Below, piece after piece: positions 44,263-53,146 of a DNA stretch of 64,000 nucleotides (its first letter is position 1; each line of letters opens with the position of its first letter). This DNA comes from Sulfurirhabdus sp043759595 (GTDB taxonomy: Bacteria; Pseudomonadota; Gammaproteobacteria; Burkholderiales; SMCO01): NCBI GenBank assembly GCA_043759595.1, contig JAYVLG010000183.1, forward strand, positions 4,412-68,411, given 5' to 3'. The notes under the pieces were generated by a model. That model saw nothing but the letters and a program-made list of their open reading frames with translations. It was not told where the DNA came from and did no database searches. The translations under genes were made by a program, and so were the position numbers.

Positions 44263-45678
44263 TTAGTTGGCTGTGGTTTTGTCGAAAAAAATAATATCCA
44301 GCTTTCCTGAACTGATTTGTTTACTTAGTGCTTTATAAACATCAATATCAAATGATGCCTTGATGCGTTTAACAGACTGTAAGTCTAATTCATTTATATT
44401 AGCAATCGTGCCTAAATAGCACCAATTTTCTATAAGGTGAATATCAATTCGCGCGCCAAGTGGCGCAATTTCTTTTACACCAATCAATCCGTTGAAAGGC
44501 CATGCTTGCACCTGTGACTTAAATAAAGCTGCTTTGAGTCTCGCATTATGACTGGCAATTGGTTCAACGCCAATGCATGCCCCTAAACAGTTTTTTGAAT
44601 GGTAAGCTGTGCAGGATTTGCCAATCACTTGTGTTTCCAGTCCAATAATACTGTGGCAAAGCAGATGGGCATCTGCAAGGCTGCGTAGTGCTTTGGTAGC
44701 AACTTTTCCCGAGGGAAAAAGACCATAGAGATTCCGGAGTCCACCAAAGTCCAGATTCCTTGAGTATTTAAGCTTGGGAATCAATGTTCCGTTTTCGCTT
44801 TCTTCCGTTTGCCAGGCACAAAGGTCGTTGTGTTTGGCTGATCGAGTAGTGTGCAGGGGCTGGTTTTCTTTCAATAGGCGTGTTTCGGTTAAGAGTGCAC
44901 CTAATTCACTTACCGTTTCAATATGTGCTATATGTTGTAATTGTTGTGCTAATACGGCTTCGTTGGGGTGTCGAATGCTTTTGGAAAAGAAAGAATAAAT
45001 GCTCTTGCGTATGTTGTTGCTCTTGCCGATGTATAGTAGCTGATCATTGGCACCATAGAACAAATAAACGCCACAGGACTCCGGCAAGTCGTCCAATATG
45101 GCAGGATCAAGATGCGCGGGTAATGCTGGGCGCTGGATAATCGTGTTAATCGCTTCTGCAATTGATTCTGCCGGCAGGAAATCGTTTAAATGACGCATAA
45201 AAAACATGAGTGCTTTTGCATCAGACAGTGCACGATGGCGGCTATCAATTGGCAAGTTGTGTCGCTGAATTAAGGCATCCAGATTGTGTTTGTGGTGCTG
45301 AGGGAAGAGTTTGCGAGATAATTTAACCGTACACAATGCCGTTGCGCTGAATTTTATGCCAAGGCGCTTGAATTCGTTTTGCAGAAAACCATAATCAAAG
45401 CGAGCATTGTGAGCGACGAATAGCCTGCCTGTTAATCTTTTCAGCGTTTCCTGTGCTACTGACTCAAATGGAGGTGCATGAGCGACCATTTCGTCACTGA
45501 TACCCGTCAAGTTCTGGATAAATTTGGGGATTGTTACCCCTGGATTGACTAATGTACTCCACTCATGAATAGTATCGCCATCAATCTCAACAATGCCAAT
45601 TTCAGTGATACGGTCACTTTCGGCGTTTGCTCCGGTTGTTTCCAGATCAACAAAAACCATTGGTCGTTCGAATAACAT
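44263..45678 (-). CDS. DEDDh 3'-5' exonuclease fused to a GIY-YIG (UvrC/Cho-like) nuclease domain
   Basis: Residues about 1-170 form a DnaQ/epsilon-type exonuclease with Asp11 and Glu13 in FVDLETTGAN, the third site in LFVAHNARFDYGF, and the DEDDh histidine in HRALSDAKALMFF. Residues about 195-290 form a GIY-YIG domain (GVYLFYGANDQLLYIGKSNNI). A C-terminal region to 471 contains several cysteines (CTAYHSKNCLGACIGVE). This epsilon-like/UvrC-like fusion is a known architecture in proteobacteria and probably acts in DNA repair, as Cho does. The reaction is inferred from domains. Confidence 0.88.
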   Translation of the reverse strand: MLFERPMVFVDLETTGANAESDRITEIGIVEIDGDTIHEWSTLVNPGVTIPKFIQNLTGISDEMVAHAPPFESVAQETLKRLTGRLFVAHNARFDYGFLQNEFKRLGIKFSATALCTVKLSRKLFPQHHKHNLDALIQRHNLPIDSRHRALSDAKALMFFMRHLNDFLPAESIAEAINTIIQRPALPAHLDPAILDDLPESCGVYLFYGANDQLLYIGKSNNIRKSIYSFFSKSIRHPNEAVLAQQLQHIAHIETVSELGALLTETRLLKENQPLHTTRSAKHNDLCAWQTEESENGTLIPKLKYSRNLDFGGLRNLYGLFPSGKVATKALRSLADAHLLCHSIIGLETQVIGKSCTAYHSKNCLGACIGVEPIASHNARLKAALFKSQVQAWPFNGLIGVKEIAPLGARIDIHLIENWCYLGTIANINELDLQSVKRIKASFDIDVYKALSKQISSGKLDIIFFDKTTAN

Positions 45679-45767
45679 TTTTCTCTCTATTTTATTGGAG
45701 CGTCAATATATCTGCAAAATGGGGGGCAGTGTTGGGTAATAATGAGAAAGAAACTTGGATTATATGT

Positions 45768-45798
45768 AAAAAAAAACCCCGGCTAGCCGGGGTTTTTT
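45768..45798 (-). terminator. Rho-independent terminator of the cold-shock gene
   Basis: CCCCGGCTAGCCGGGG (45777-45792) is a perfect palindrome flanked by a long A run on the left and a T run (45793-45798) on the right. Read on the minus strand it ends in nine T, 14 bases past the csp stop. It could also stop transcription from the other side. Confidence 0.9.
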
Positions 45799-45812
45799 GA
45801 GCTGTTTAAGGC

Positions 45813-46016
45813 TTAAGCAGGATGAATGTTTGCAGCCTGTTTACCTTTAGGACCAGCTGTCACATCAAAGGTGACTTTCTGATTTTCTTGCAATGATTTG
45901 AAACCAGAACCCTGGATTTCTGAAAAATGCGCAAATAAATCTTCACTACCATCTTCCGGTGTAATGAATCCAAAACCTTTAGCATCATTAAACCACTTTA
46001 CTGTACCTGCTGCCAT
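45813..46016 (-). CDS. Cold-shock protein (CspA family)
   Basis: The 67-residue product is a single cold-shock domain that binds single-stranded RNA and DNA. Both nucleic-acid motifs are present: KGFGFITPEDG (RNP1-like) and DLFAHFSEI (RNP2-like). The start MAAGTVKWFNDAKGFGFI is canonical. About 225 bases of non-coding sequence upstream could hold a long leader as in cspA genes, but no specific structure was confirmed. A strong terminator follows, so it is monocistronic. Confidence 0.95.
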   Translation of the reverse strand: MAAGTVKWFNDAKGFGFITPEDGSEDLFAHFSEIQGSGFKSLQENQKVTFDVTAGPKGKQAANIHPA

Positions 46017-46243
46017 TGTATTTTTTCCTTAATAACAATTTAATTAACGGGCAATATGCCCAATCCATCAATCCAAGGGGAAAAAAAGAGGCCAACTGAA
46101 GGTACCGCAATTTGAAGCTTGAATTCCACAGACTTAACTAAGAGTACATGAAAACCCAATAAGTTCAAAATATTAATGCATTTAATTAAATAAAAAATTA
46201 CTATTTTTTTGTGTAAACCTGTGATCGCTTTACCAGCAACGCT

Positions 46244-47068
46244 TCAGGCAGTAACTTGATTCTGATTGGTGAACTCCATAGCCAAGCCATCCCATAGTTT
46301 AATACGGGCATTAATTGCTTTTTCTGCGGCTTCTGTCAGTTGTTGAACTGCCGTGGGATTGTCGCGGGTTAATTCATTAATGATTTTCAGAGCCGCGGGT
46401 CCATGGGTATCCCCATCAAGATCTATATGACGTTTGAGGTAATAGACAAACATGGGGGCTTTTGAAGTGTCAATCTGCCAGCTTGCCAATAAGTTTCTGA
46501 ACATTTGTGGGATGACATTTTCACGACCGTAAAAAAAACAGCCCAACACTTCGTAAACATTGCCATTTTTAACTGTTTCCATGGTGTTTGTAACAAATGC
46601 CTGGATGCATTTTGGTGCCGAAACGATTTCCAGCGCTTTGGTGAAAGGAGTGCCGGCTCGGATCAGCGAGACAAACTCTTCAATTTGATTTGTTTGGGCG
46701 CCAACTTCTTTCATCGCCAGCAAGTAAATTTCATAATGGCTTAGAAAACCACCACCGGGCACCTCATCACTTTCTTCTCCCAGTACAATTTCGTTAATCA
46801 AGCGTGCTGCAAGAGGGTGAGGGGAGGGAACCCAGGGCAAATCAACCGAAGTCAGGTTGATTTGGAGGCGTTTAATAAGGGACATAAAATCCCAGACTGC
46901 AAATACGTGCCATGCCATGAACAGCTGCAAATCTGCCATGTTCTGTATGGATTCAAAAACTTCGTGATGCTCAAGCACAAGTTGTCTAGCTTCAATTTTG
47001 CTATGAAGTGTCTTGCTTTCAACGGTGTTCATTGTTGTATGTGTCCAGTGAATGTTGGGATATAACAT
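46244..47068 (-). CDS. DUF3050 family protein (heme-oxygenase-like fold)
   Basis: The 274-residue product matches DUF3050, with LVLEHHEVFESIQNMADLQLFMAWHVFAVWDFMSLIK near the N-terminus and YLKRHIDLDGDTHGPAALK near the C-terminus. Several conserved His, Glu and Asp residues could bind a di-metal centre, as in related heme-oxygenase-like di-iron oxidases. That is inference. ATG 47032, which gives a start at MNTVESKTLHSK, is an equally good start. The region from 46023 back to 46243 has no gene. Confidence 0.75.
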   Translation of the reverse strand: MLYPNIHWTHTTMNTVESKTLHSKIEARQLVLEHHEVFESIQNMADLQLFMAWHVFAVWDFMSLIKRLQINLTSVDLPWVPSPHPLAARLINEIVLGEESDEVPGGGFLSHYEIYLLAMKEVGAQTNQIEEFVSLIRAGTPFTKALEIVSAPKCIQAFVTNTMETVKNGNVYEVLGCFFYGRENVIPQMFRNLLASWQIDTSKAPMFVYYLKRHIDLDGDTHGPAALKIINELTRDNPTAVQQLTEAAEKAINARIKLWDGLAMEFTNQNQVTA

Positions 47069-47138
47069 TTCGATAGATTGCTGAATATAATAATCAACTT
47101 ATATATAATGAGCAAAGAATAATTTCCCTGCGTTGTGG

Positions 47139-47807
47139 TTACATACCCTTCAACCAGTTTTCCATCTCTGCAAGACGCTGCCATGCAAGCGGCAGGTTTT
47201 TTCCACGGGATTCAACGTTTTTCAGGAGCTGATTTCCTTCTTCTATCATTAGCTCAAGCCGCTCGGGAGGAAACAGCGCCAAAGCGGCTTGCAGCCCATT
47301 TTCTGATTCGCTTAATAGCGTTGGAACCAGCTCTTCGCTTCCAATATTTTGGTCAGGGTTCAGAATGTCTGAAACAATAGTGTAGTTGCAAAGTTGCAGG
47401 TGCAAGGCGGTATATTCATCATCCTCACGTAATGTTTCTATTGCATGGGGTTCATCGTCTTTTATGGAATGCAACGTTTTACTTACTGCGTTAATCAGCT
47501 TTTTTAGTGAATCAAGAAAAGCTGTCTGATCTCCAGGTAACCCTGTACAAACTGCATAAAGCTGTTCTGACTGGGCTTTAATCTTCAAAATCACATCGCG
47601 CTCTTCATTTTTATCAAGTTTTACCGCTCGCTGTACCAGATCGCGGAATTGTTCCGTAAATTTCTGTAATGCCTTCTTATCTTGTTCTATTGCATTTTGT
47701 AGATCTTTTTGGGTGATCGTATCTCCGGATGCAAAAAGGGGGTTATTGTACATGCGCTGTAACTGCCGCTCACGTGGGCCAGGTTGAATTGAAAAAGTTA
47801 GAGACAT
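47139..47807 (-). CDS. Conserved hypothetical protein, mostly helical
   Basis: The 222-residue product is not recognised. It is highly charged and predicted mostly helical, with no signal peptide or membrane helix. It has a segment KDLQNAIEQDKKALQKFTEQF and a tail ending LPLAWQRLAEMENWLKGM. Codon use resembles the neighbours, so it is likely a real gene. It lies 71 bases upstream of the DUF3050 gene on the same strand and divergent from the exopolysaccharide locus. Confidence 0.6.
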   Translation of the reverse strand: MSLTFSIQPGPRERQLQRMYNNPLFASGDTITQKDLQNAIEQDKKALQKFTEQFRDLVQRAVKLDKNEERDVILKIKAQSEQLYAVCTGLPGDQTAFLDSLKKLINAVSKTLHSIKDDEPHAIETLREDDEYTALHLQLCNYTIVSDILNPDQNIGSEELVPTLLSESENGLQAALALFPPERLELMIEEGNQLLKNVESRGKNLPLAWQRLAEMENWLKGM

Positions 47808-48293
47808 GACTAGGTGGTATCCAGATGATTTGCTAAAAAGCCGAGTTATTGCCAGTAATAGTGATCGTACAGATTGAGAAGTATTTTATAGATAAGGGTA
47901 ACTTACTGATAGAGGCAACATTGAATAACATACTATTTAACATAATATACATTATGCGAAGTAAATGTATCATCTTGAAATTGCAACAGTGATACAAATT
48001 AACTTCTAATAAAACGATACTTATTAGCATAAATAGTAATTAATTCAAGGCAGATTGATGTCGGATATTTTTACAAAAACAAGAAACCATCTTACGCTTT
48101 AATTTATATCTTATTGAATTAAGTCAAATAAAAATTTATGGCGCAAATCTTGCTTATAAATAAAATAAGTATATTTCTGTTTGCGCTCGAAATAATTGAC
48201 TTGACCAACCGCGTCGCCTCGACCGATTACTACAAAATATAAGTTCAATAATCGTAATGCGCCTAATTTATAAAATCAGGGCACGTAACACGT
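47808..48293 (+). other. 486-base AT-rich non-coding region before the exopolysaccharide locus
   Basis: No credible gene is present; the one ORF of about 65 codons here is AT-rich with no coding character. The region is the shared upstream area of the divergent hypothetical gene and the glycosyltransferase. Its main feature is the sigma-54-type promoter at 48138-48154. The leader from the predicted transcription start (near 48165) to the ATG at 48294 is about 130 bases. Confidence 0.5.
48138..48154 (+). promoter_or_regulatory. Sigma-54 (RpoN) -24/-12 promoter of the exopolysaccharide locus
   Basis: ATGGCGCAAATCTTGCT fits the RpoN consensus: GG at 48140-48141, GC at 48152-48153, GG-to-GC spacing of 12, and intact TTGCT. 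It differs from the ideal at the first base and in CGC replacing CAC. It points at the glycosyltransferase start 140 bases downstream. It is the second such element in the window, alongside the one before the PEP-CTERM gene. Confidence 0.6.
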
Positions 48294-48692
48294 ATGGAAA
48301 TAAAAAGGGGAAATAACTCAACGCACCCTGCAATAGAGTGTGTTGACGCATCAGTATCGATCAATGAATCTCATTGGAAATCTCGTAAAGAAATTACATT
48401 TACCTGGATTGGCATCCTCTTTACCTTGTTTGCCACGATACTGATTGTATTTGAGCAAGGTCCGGTTCTGATTGATCAGTTTCAGCAGAATCAGTGGCAG
48501 TCCTTTGCCACTCATTTCATCTTTCTTTTAATTGCTGCCCTGTTGATCTACGGTGGATTGGTCTATCTTTTCAGCCGCCTTGGCTATATACATCGACTGC
48601 GTCAACACATACCTGCCAGTAGCGAGGATCTCGATATCTTGCTATGTAATGAGCAGGCACCTGAACTAACAGTACTTGTGCCTTCTTACTAA
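48294..48692 (+). CDS. N-terminal piece of the glycosyltransferase (two membrane helices)
   Basis: The 132-codon piece before the TAA has two predicted transmembrane helices (about residues 42-62 and 72-95, within FTWIGILFTLFATILIVF and FATHFIFLLIAALLIYGGLV). It ends with LTVLVPSY, the first strand of the GT-A fold. By itself it holds no catalytic residue and would probably be non-functional. It is listed separately because it would be the translated product if the TAA is obeyed. Confidence 0.6.
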   Translation: MEIKRGNNSTHPAIECVDASVSINESHWKSRKEITFTWIGILFTLFATILIVFEQGPVLIDQFQQNQWQSFATHFIFLLIAALLIYGGLVYLFSRLGYIHRLRQHIPASSEDLDILLCNEQAPELTVLVPSY

Positions 48693-48722
48693 GAAGACCG
48701 TAGCGTTATTTACCAGACACTG

Positions 48723-50531
48723 ATGTCCGCCGCTCTTCAAGAGTACCCTTGCCGGCGGGTGGTTTTGCTGATTGATGATGTACCAAATCCCACCTCCATT
48801 GCAGACATGACGCAACTGGCAGCCGCACGCGAGCTGCCACAACATATAGATAGCTTTTTGGAACCCATTGCGCAGTATATGGCCAATGCTCGCAACGATT
48901 TTTTGCAACGAGTCCAGCATAATGCCGTGGATGCATCCCTGGCTACTAAAGAGCTTATAGAATTATGGCACCACGCTGCTTACTGGTTTTGCAGCAGAGC
49001 AACCGAACATGACCCAAGTGACCATGCTGAGAGGTTGTTTATTGAACAAGTGTTGCGTGTCCGTGAAACAAATTGCATGAATCGCGCCAGGCAATTGGAA
49101 GAGTGGCTTGAAGTTGGCACGGTGCTGTCAACTCAGCAGCTGGAAAAAGATTTTCGTAAACTGGGATCAATGTTCGACTGCCAATTGACCAGTTTTGAGC
49201 GTAAGCGTTACATCAATCTGTCTCACGAACCCAACAAGGCTATGAACCTCAATAGCTATATTCACCTGACTGGTAAGCACTTTCAGGAGCAGCTTACTGC
49301 AGATGGTTTGCGGTTAGATGCGGTAGAACCAGAATATGCAACGTTTTCTGTGCCGTTGGCCCGCTATTTTGTCACACTTGATGCCGATAGTATTCTGTTG
49401 CCTGAATATGCATTACGATTGATCCATATTATGCAGCTTCCAGGTAATGAACGTATGGCCGTGGCGCAAACACCTTACAGTGCTTTTCCCGGCGCAACTT
49501 CATCGCTTGAACGGATCGCAGGAGCAACTACCGACCTGCAATACATTATTCATCAAGGTTTCACCCGATATAACGCTACCTATTGGGTTGGTGCCAATGC
49601 GTTATTGAGACGCGAAGCACTGGATGCAATTGCAGAAGATGATATGGAGCGTGGTTACAAAATCACGCGTTACATCCAAGACCGTACCGTTATTGAAGAC
49701 ACGGAATCCAGTGTTGACCTTGCCGCACGTGGCTGGTCGTTATATAACTATCCCCAGCGTCTGGCCTACAGTGCTACACCTGCAGATTTTGGCTCCCTGC
49801 TTATCCAGCGCCGTCGCTGGGCCAATGGTGGGCTGATTATCCTTCCAAAGTTGATCGGGTATTTGATCCACCAGCCCCATCGCAAGATTGCCGAAGGCTT
49901 GTTACGGCTGCATTATCTGATTTCCATTGCGGCAGTGAATGTAGGTCTTTTATTGATGATGTCCCTGCCCTTTTCCGATAGCATCACGACTGTGTGGCTA
50001 CCGCTGACTGCCCTTCCCTATTATCTGCTCTATGGCCGTGATTTGATGTTATGTGGTTATCGTGCAAGCGATTTGCTGCGAGTGTATGCACTCAATATAT
50101 TACTGATCCCGGTAAATTTGGGTGGGGTACTCAAATCTCTGCAACAAGCGGTAACAGGTCAACAGATCCCTTTTGGAAGAACCCCAAAGATTAAGGGGCG
50201 TACAGCAACTGCCCCACTATATATCATCGCCATATTTGCAATTTTTACACAATGGTTGTTCAGTGCTTTTGGGGACTTTAACATTGGCCATTATAATCAG
50301 GGGGCTTTTGCTTTCCTGAACGCTGCCATTCTGTTTTATGCTGTTTTTATTTTCATCGGACTGCGTGATGGCTGGAGTGATATTGCAATCTTTTTCGGCA
50401 AAACAGCGCTTGTGTCAGAGTCGTTAGCAGATGACCTGATTTCGGAAGCTGATAATGTTGCTGTTTTAAGTAATCAACGACTTTATCAAAATGATACTCT
50501 CAGTGAAAAACAAGATAGTCGCATAAATTAA
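48723..50531 (+). CDS. C-terminal piece of the glycosyltransferase (catalytic GT-A domain and membrane helices)
   Basis: This 602-residue piece starts at ATG 48723, 30 bases after the TAA, with no clear ribosome site. It keeps the catalytic set: LIDD at residues 16-19, DAD at 220-222, an ED pair at 325-326 and QRRRW at 362-366. About five C-terminal helices (from residue 385) would form the translocation channel. The QxxRW motif marks a processive enzyme of the cellulose/hyaluronan/PNAG synthase type. About 190 residues separate LIDD from DAD, a large helical insert. Activity without the N-terminal strand is doubtful. Confidence 0.65.
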   Translation: MSAALQEYPCRRVVLLIDDVPNPTSIADMTQLAAARELPQHIDSFLEPIAQYMANARNDFLQRVQHNAVDASLATKELIELWHHAAYWFCSRATEHDPSDHAERLFIEQVLRVRETNCMNRARQLEEWLEVGTVLSTQQLEKDFRKLGSMFDCQLTSFERKRYINLSHEPNKAMNLNSYIHLTGKHFQEQLTADGLRLDAVEPEYATFSVPLARYFVTLDADSILLPEYALRLIHIMQLPGNERMAVAQTPYSAFPGATSSLERIAGATTDLQYIIHQGFTRYNATYWVGANALLRREALDAIAEDDMERGYKITRYIQDRTVIEDTESSVDLAARGWSLYNYPQRLAYSATPADFGSLLIQRRRWANGGLIILPKLIGYLIHQPHRKIAEGLLRLHYLISIAAVNVGLLLMMSLPFSDSITTVWLPLTALPYYLLYGRDLMLCGYRASDLLRVYALNILLIPVNLGGVLKSLQQAVTGQQIPFGRTPKIKGRTATAPLYIIAIFAIFTQWLFSAFGDFNIGHYNQGAFAFLNAAILFYAVFIFIGLRDGWSDIAIFFGKTALVSESLADDLISEADNVAVLSNQRLYQNDTLSEKQDSRIN

Positions 50532-50544
50532 TACATTGCGATGA

Positions 50545-51558
50545 ATGAGATCAACCATGTGTTTTTCAATCTATCAAGCTGAAAATGTGTTTAAGTCCAG
50601 CTTGAAGTACTTCCTGTCCCCTTGTATCAAGCATTTTCTGATTATCATCGCTTCTATGCTGGCGCTACCAGTTTCTGCAGCAAATAACAATCAGGACAGA
50701 GTGTTTTTAACCTTCGATGATGGCCCAATCAACGTCACACTGGATTTGCTTGATGTACTTAAGGTACAGGGTATTAAAGCCACCTTCTTCATCAATGCCA
50801 TCCATCTGGCAGGTCGTGGTGGTGAAAAAGAAGACCAATCACGGCTCGCACTGCGACGCATTATTGCGGAGGGGCATGTTCTGGGCAACCATAGTTATGA
50901 CCATATGGGGCATAATCGGCCAGCAGGCATCTATTCAATCACAGCCTCTCAGGCATACAGCGATATTGAGTCAGATATAAATTACTTTGTTCCGGCTAAT
51001 ATTGCCCCTGTAAATATGGCATTGGGTCCGCTAGCTATACGTACGAACAACCAGATTAACTTAATGGCCCGACTGCCCTATGCCAATGTCTGGGTGCATC
51101 CACTTCTAGGTGAGTTTTGTCACTGGTGCGGGGTCGGCAAAGGTCCTTTTTGGCATCCTGATGCTCGTGCAAATGCTGGACAGGAAGTAAGTCCTTCTGG
51201 CGGCGAACTGGCGACATTATTGTTTGACCGTTATAAAATCATCAGCTACGGTTGGGATATTCAGTGGATGCCAAGTGACTGGAGTCTAGCAACCACAAAC
51301 GAAACAATGCCTTCTGCTGAGGTAATCGAAGAAAAGATTATAGCTCTTTTCAATGAGGATCAAAACTGCAAGGATCTGGCGCCTTGCTCACGGCCGGTAC
51401 GCAGTCACAATGTAGTTGTTTTAACACATGATTTTCTGTTTGAAAATGGAATACGTGGACGAGGCAAAGATGTCAACATGCCTCAGTTAATCAAATTGAT
51501 TGAATCGCTCAAGGCCAAGGGATATATCTTTGACACACTCGACCGCTATCTCGATTGA
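50545..51558 (+). CDS. Secreted polysaccharide deacetylase (NodB domain, CE4)
   Basis: CE4 enzymes remove N- or O-acetyl groups from chitin-like or PNAG-like polymers. The 337-residue product has a long N-terminus with a hydrophobic segment (about 30-45, ending VSAANN), consistent with a signal peptide or anchor. The NodB domain has TFDDGP at 56-61, and metal histidines at 116 and 120 in HSYDH. Late catalytic features include WDIQWMPSDW and LTHD. It lies 13 bases after the glycosyltransferase frame, so it belongs to the same operon and probably edits the polymer made there. Confidence 0.9.
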   Translation: MRSTMCFSIYQAENVFKSSLKYFLSPCIKHFLIIIASMLALPVSAANNNQDRVFLTFDDGPINVTLDLLDVLKVQGIKATFFINAIHLAGRGGEKEDQSRLALRRIIAEGHVLGNHSYDHMGHNRPAGIYSITASQAYSDIESDINYFVPANIAPVNMALGPLAIRTNNQINLMARLPYANVWVHPLLGEFCHWCGVGKGPFWHPDARANAGQEVSPSGGELATLLFDRYKIISYGWDIQWMPSDWSLATTNETMPSAEVIEEKIIALFNEDQNCKDLAPCSRPVRSHNVVVLTHDFLFENGIRGRGKDVNMPQLIKLIESLKAKGYIFDTLDRYLD

Positions 51559-51605
51559 ACAAAAATTCATGCCATTAAACTGCTATTGCTTCTAACCCAC
51601 CCTCA

Positions 51606-53138
51606 ATGTTATTCAACTCATACAGTTTTATTTTTATCTTCCTTCCGGCGACTTTGCTGCTATTTCATGGATTGCGCCACAATGGATTCAATCGTGCGGC
51701 AATCTTCACCCTGATTGTTATGTCTCTTATTTTTTACGGGTGGTGGAGTGCAAAATATTTATTTCTGCTTATCCCGCTGATGCTGATCAATTTCAGCGTT
51801 GCCAATTTAATTGCATCACTGCGCAAAGATAATCGACGCCATAGGGCAAAAGCTATTTTAATACTCGGTCTGGGTATTAATCTGGGTGCCCTTGGTTATT
51901 ATAAATATGCAAATTTTTTCGTTGATAATCTCAATACACTATTCGGGCTGGATTTGTTTTTGGCGTCAATTATTCTCCCATTAGGTATTTCTTTTTTTAC
52001 CTTTCAAAAGATCGCCCTGCTAGTTGATGTCTACAATGGAAAAACCAGTCGGCTCAACCTTCTTGATTTTTCATTATTTGTTGTTTTTTTTCCGCAGCTT
52101 ATTGCTGGCCCCATCGTGCATCACAGCGAGGTAATGCCACAGTTCAAACAGCTTGGAAAAATGCAGGCTAATTTATTCATATTGGGGATAACATTATTTG
52201 CGATGGGGCTGGCGAAAAAGGTATTGCTGGCAGACACTGCAGCTGTCTACGCCACACCACAATTTGATGCTGTAGCCAATGGGATTCAGCTTGGTATGGT
52301 AGCTGCCTGGAGCGGAGCATTAGCCTATACAGCCCAACTCTACTTTGATTTTTCCGCCTATTCAGACATGGCAATCGGCACAGGATTGATGTTTGGAATT
52401 CACCTGCCCCTGAATTTTGCCTCGCCCTACAAGGCCGCCAATATCATCGATTTCTGGCGCCGGTGGCACATGACTTTGTCACGCTTTTTGCGGGATTACA
52501 TCTACATACCGCTTGGTGGCAATCGCAAAGGGAAGATACGCAGGTTTGTAAATCTGTTTGCTACGATGGTGTTGGGAGGTATATGGCATGGCGCTGGCTG
52601 GAGTTTCCTAGTGTGGGGAGCGCTTCATGGTGGATATTTAATGATCAATCACGGTTGGCGGGAGCTGCGCATTCGACTGGGACTGAGTTCGGAAGCCAGC
52701 AGCCAAGCAGGCAGGTGGCTTGCAAGGGGAATTACATTTTTGTCAGTGGTGGTTGCATGGGTATTTTTTCGTGCTTCTGATACGGAGGCCGCACTTTCAA
52801 TGCTGAGTGCTATGACTGGCTTCCATGGAATTGGAACCCCCGGCTTATTTGGGTTTGAAGCTCCAGACAAATTGCCGCCTGCTCAATCAGTCGATAGCTG
52901 GTCAGGTTTAATTGTCGCATGCATACTTTTGCTGATGACATGGTTTGCGCCCAACACCCAGCAAATCACAGGCTATACTGGGCCAGAAGGCGCCTATGGC
53001 TCTGCCGTAACGGAACCTGGCCCGGCAGCACTAAGATGGAGTGGCTCATGGAAATGGGCAATATATACAGGGCTACTGTTTGCCGTCAGTTTAATGCTGA
53101 TGTCTCGCGTTTCAGAATTTATTTACTTTCAATTCTGA
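51606..53138 (+). CDS. MBOAT family O-acyltransferase (AlgI-like)
   Basis: The 510-residue, many-helix product is like AlgI, which moves acetyl groups across the inner membrane for polysaccharide O-acetylation. MBOAT hallmarks are present: FWRRWH at 283-288 and the catalytic His328 in GGIWHGAGW. The N-terminus MLFNSYSFIFIFLPATLLLF is characteristic of the AlgI/DltB group. The gene starts 47 bases after the deacetylase. With the SGNH-like gene downstream it suggests an O-acetylation module like algI-algJ/algX. Confidence 0.93.
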   Translation: MLFNSYSFIFIFLPATLLLFHGLRHNGFNRAAIFTLIVMSLIFYGWWSAKYLFLLIPLMLINFSVANLIASLRKDNRRHRAKAILILGLGINLGALGYYKYANFFVDNLNTLFGLDLFLASIILPLGISFFTFQKIALLVDVYNGKTSRLNLLDFSLFVVFFPQLIAGPIVHHSEVMPQFKQLGKMQANLFILGITLFAMGLAKKVLLADTAAVYATPQFDAVANGIQLGMVAAWSGALAYTAQLYFDFSAYSDMAIGTGLMFGIHLPLNFASPYKAANIIDFWRRWHMTLSRFLRDYIYIPLGGNRKGKIRRFVNLFATMVLGGIWHGAGWSFLVWGALHGGYLMINHGWRELRIRLGLSSEASSQAGRWLARGITFLSVVVAWVFFRASDTEAALSMLSAMTGFHGIGTPGLFGFEAPDKLPPAQSVDSWSGLIVACILLLMTWFAPNTQQITGYTGPEGAYGSAVTEPGPAALRWSGSWKWAIYTGLLFAVSLMLMSRVSEFIYFQF

Positions 53139-53146
53139 GCCAGTTG

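Larger units (their letters stand above)
48294..50531 (+). pseudogene. Cellulose-synthase-like family 2 glycosyltransferase, interrupted by one in-frame TAA
   Basis: One reading frame (745 codons) runs from ATG 48294 to the stop at 50529-50531 except for a single TAA at 48690-48692. The residues on both sides fit one glycosyltransferase: LTVLVPSY before the stop and EDRSVIYQTLMSAALQEYPC after it. In family 2 enzymes this stretch usually reads VPSYKED, so the stop most likely replaces a lysine AAA codon by one A-to-T change. Without readthrough the first nucleotide-sugar-binding strand and both N-terminal membrane helices are cut off. It could be a recent nonsense mutation, a sequencing error or a read-through site. 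It heads the exopolysaccharide locus. Confidence 0.75.

Noticed and set aside
47833..48030. A 65-codon minus-strand ORF in the AT-rich region before the glycosyltransferase
   Set aside because: Low-complexity AT sequence with no ribosome site and no conserved look.
48690..48692. A frameshift in place of a simple stop in the glycosyltransferase
   Set aside because: Both halves lie in the same frame (the offset of 429 bases is a multiple of three), so one substitution is enough and no insertion or deletion is needed.
52919..53146. A longer start for the SGNH-like gene inside the MBOAT gene
   Set aside because: The extra 76 residues are an out-of-frame shadow of the MBOAT end and do not look like a signal sequence; ATG 53147 gives a clean anchor.
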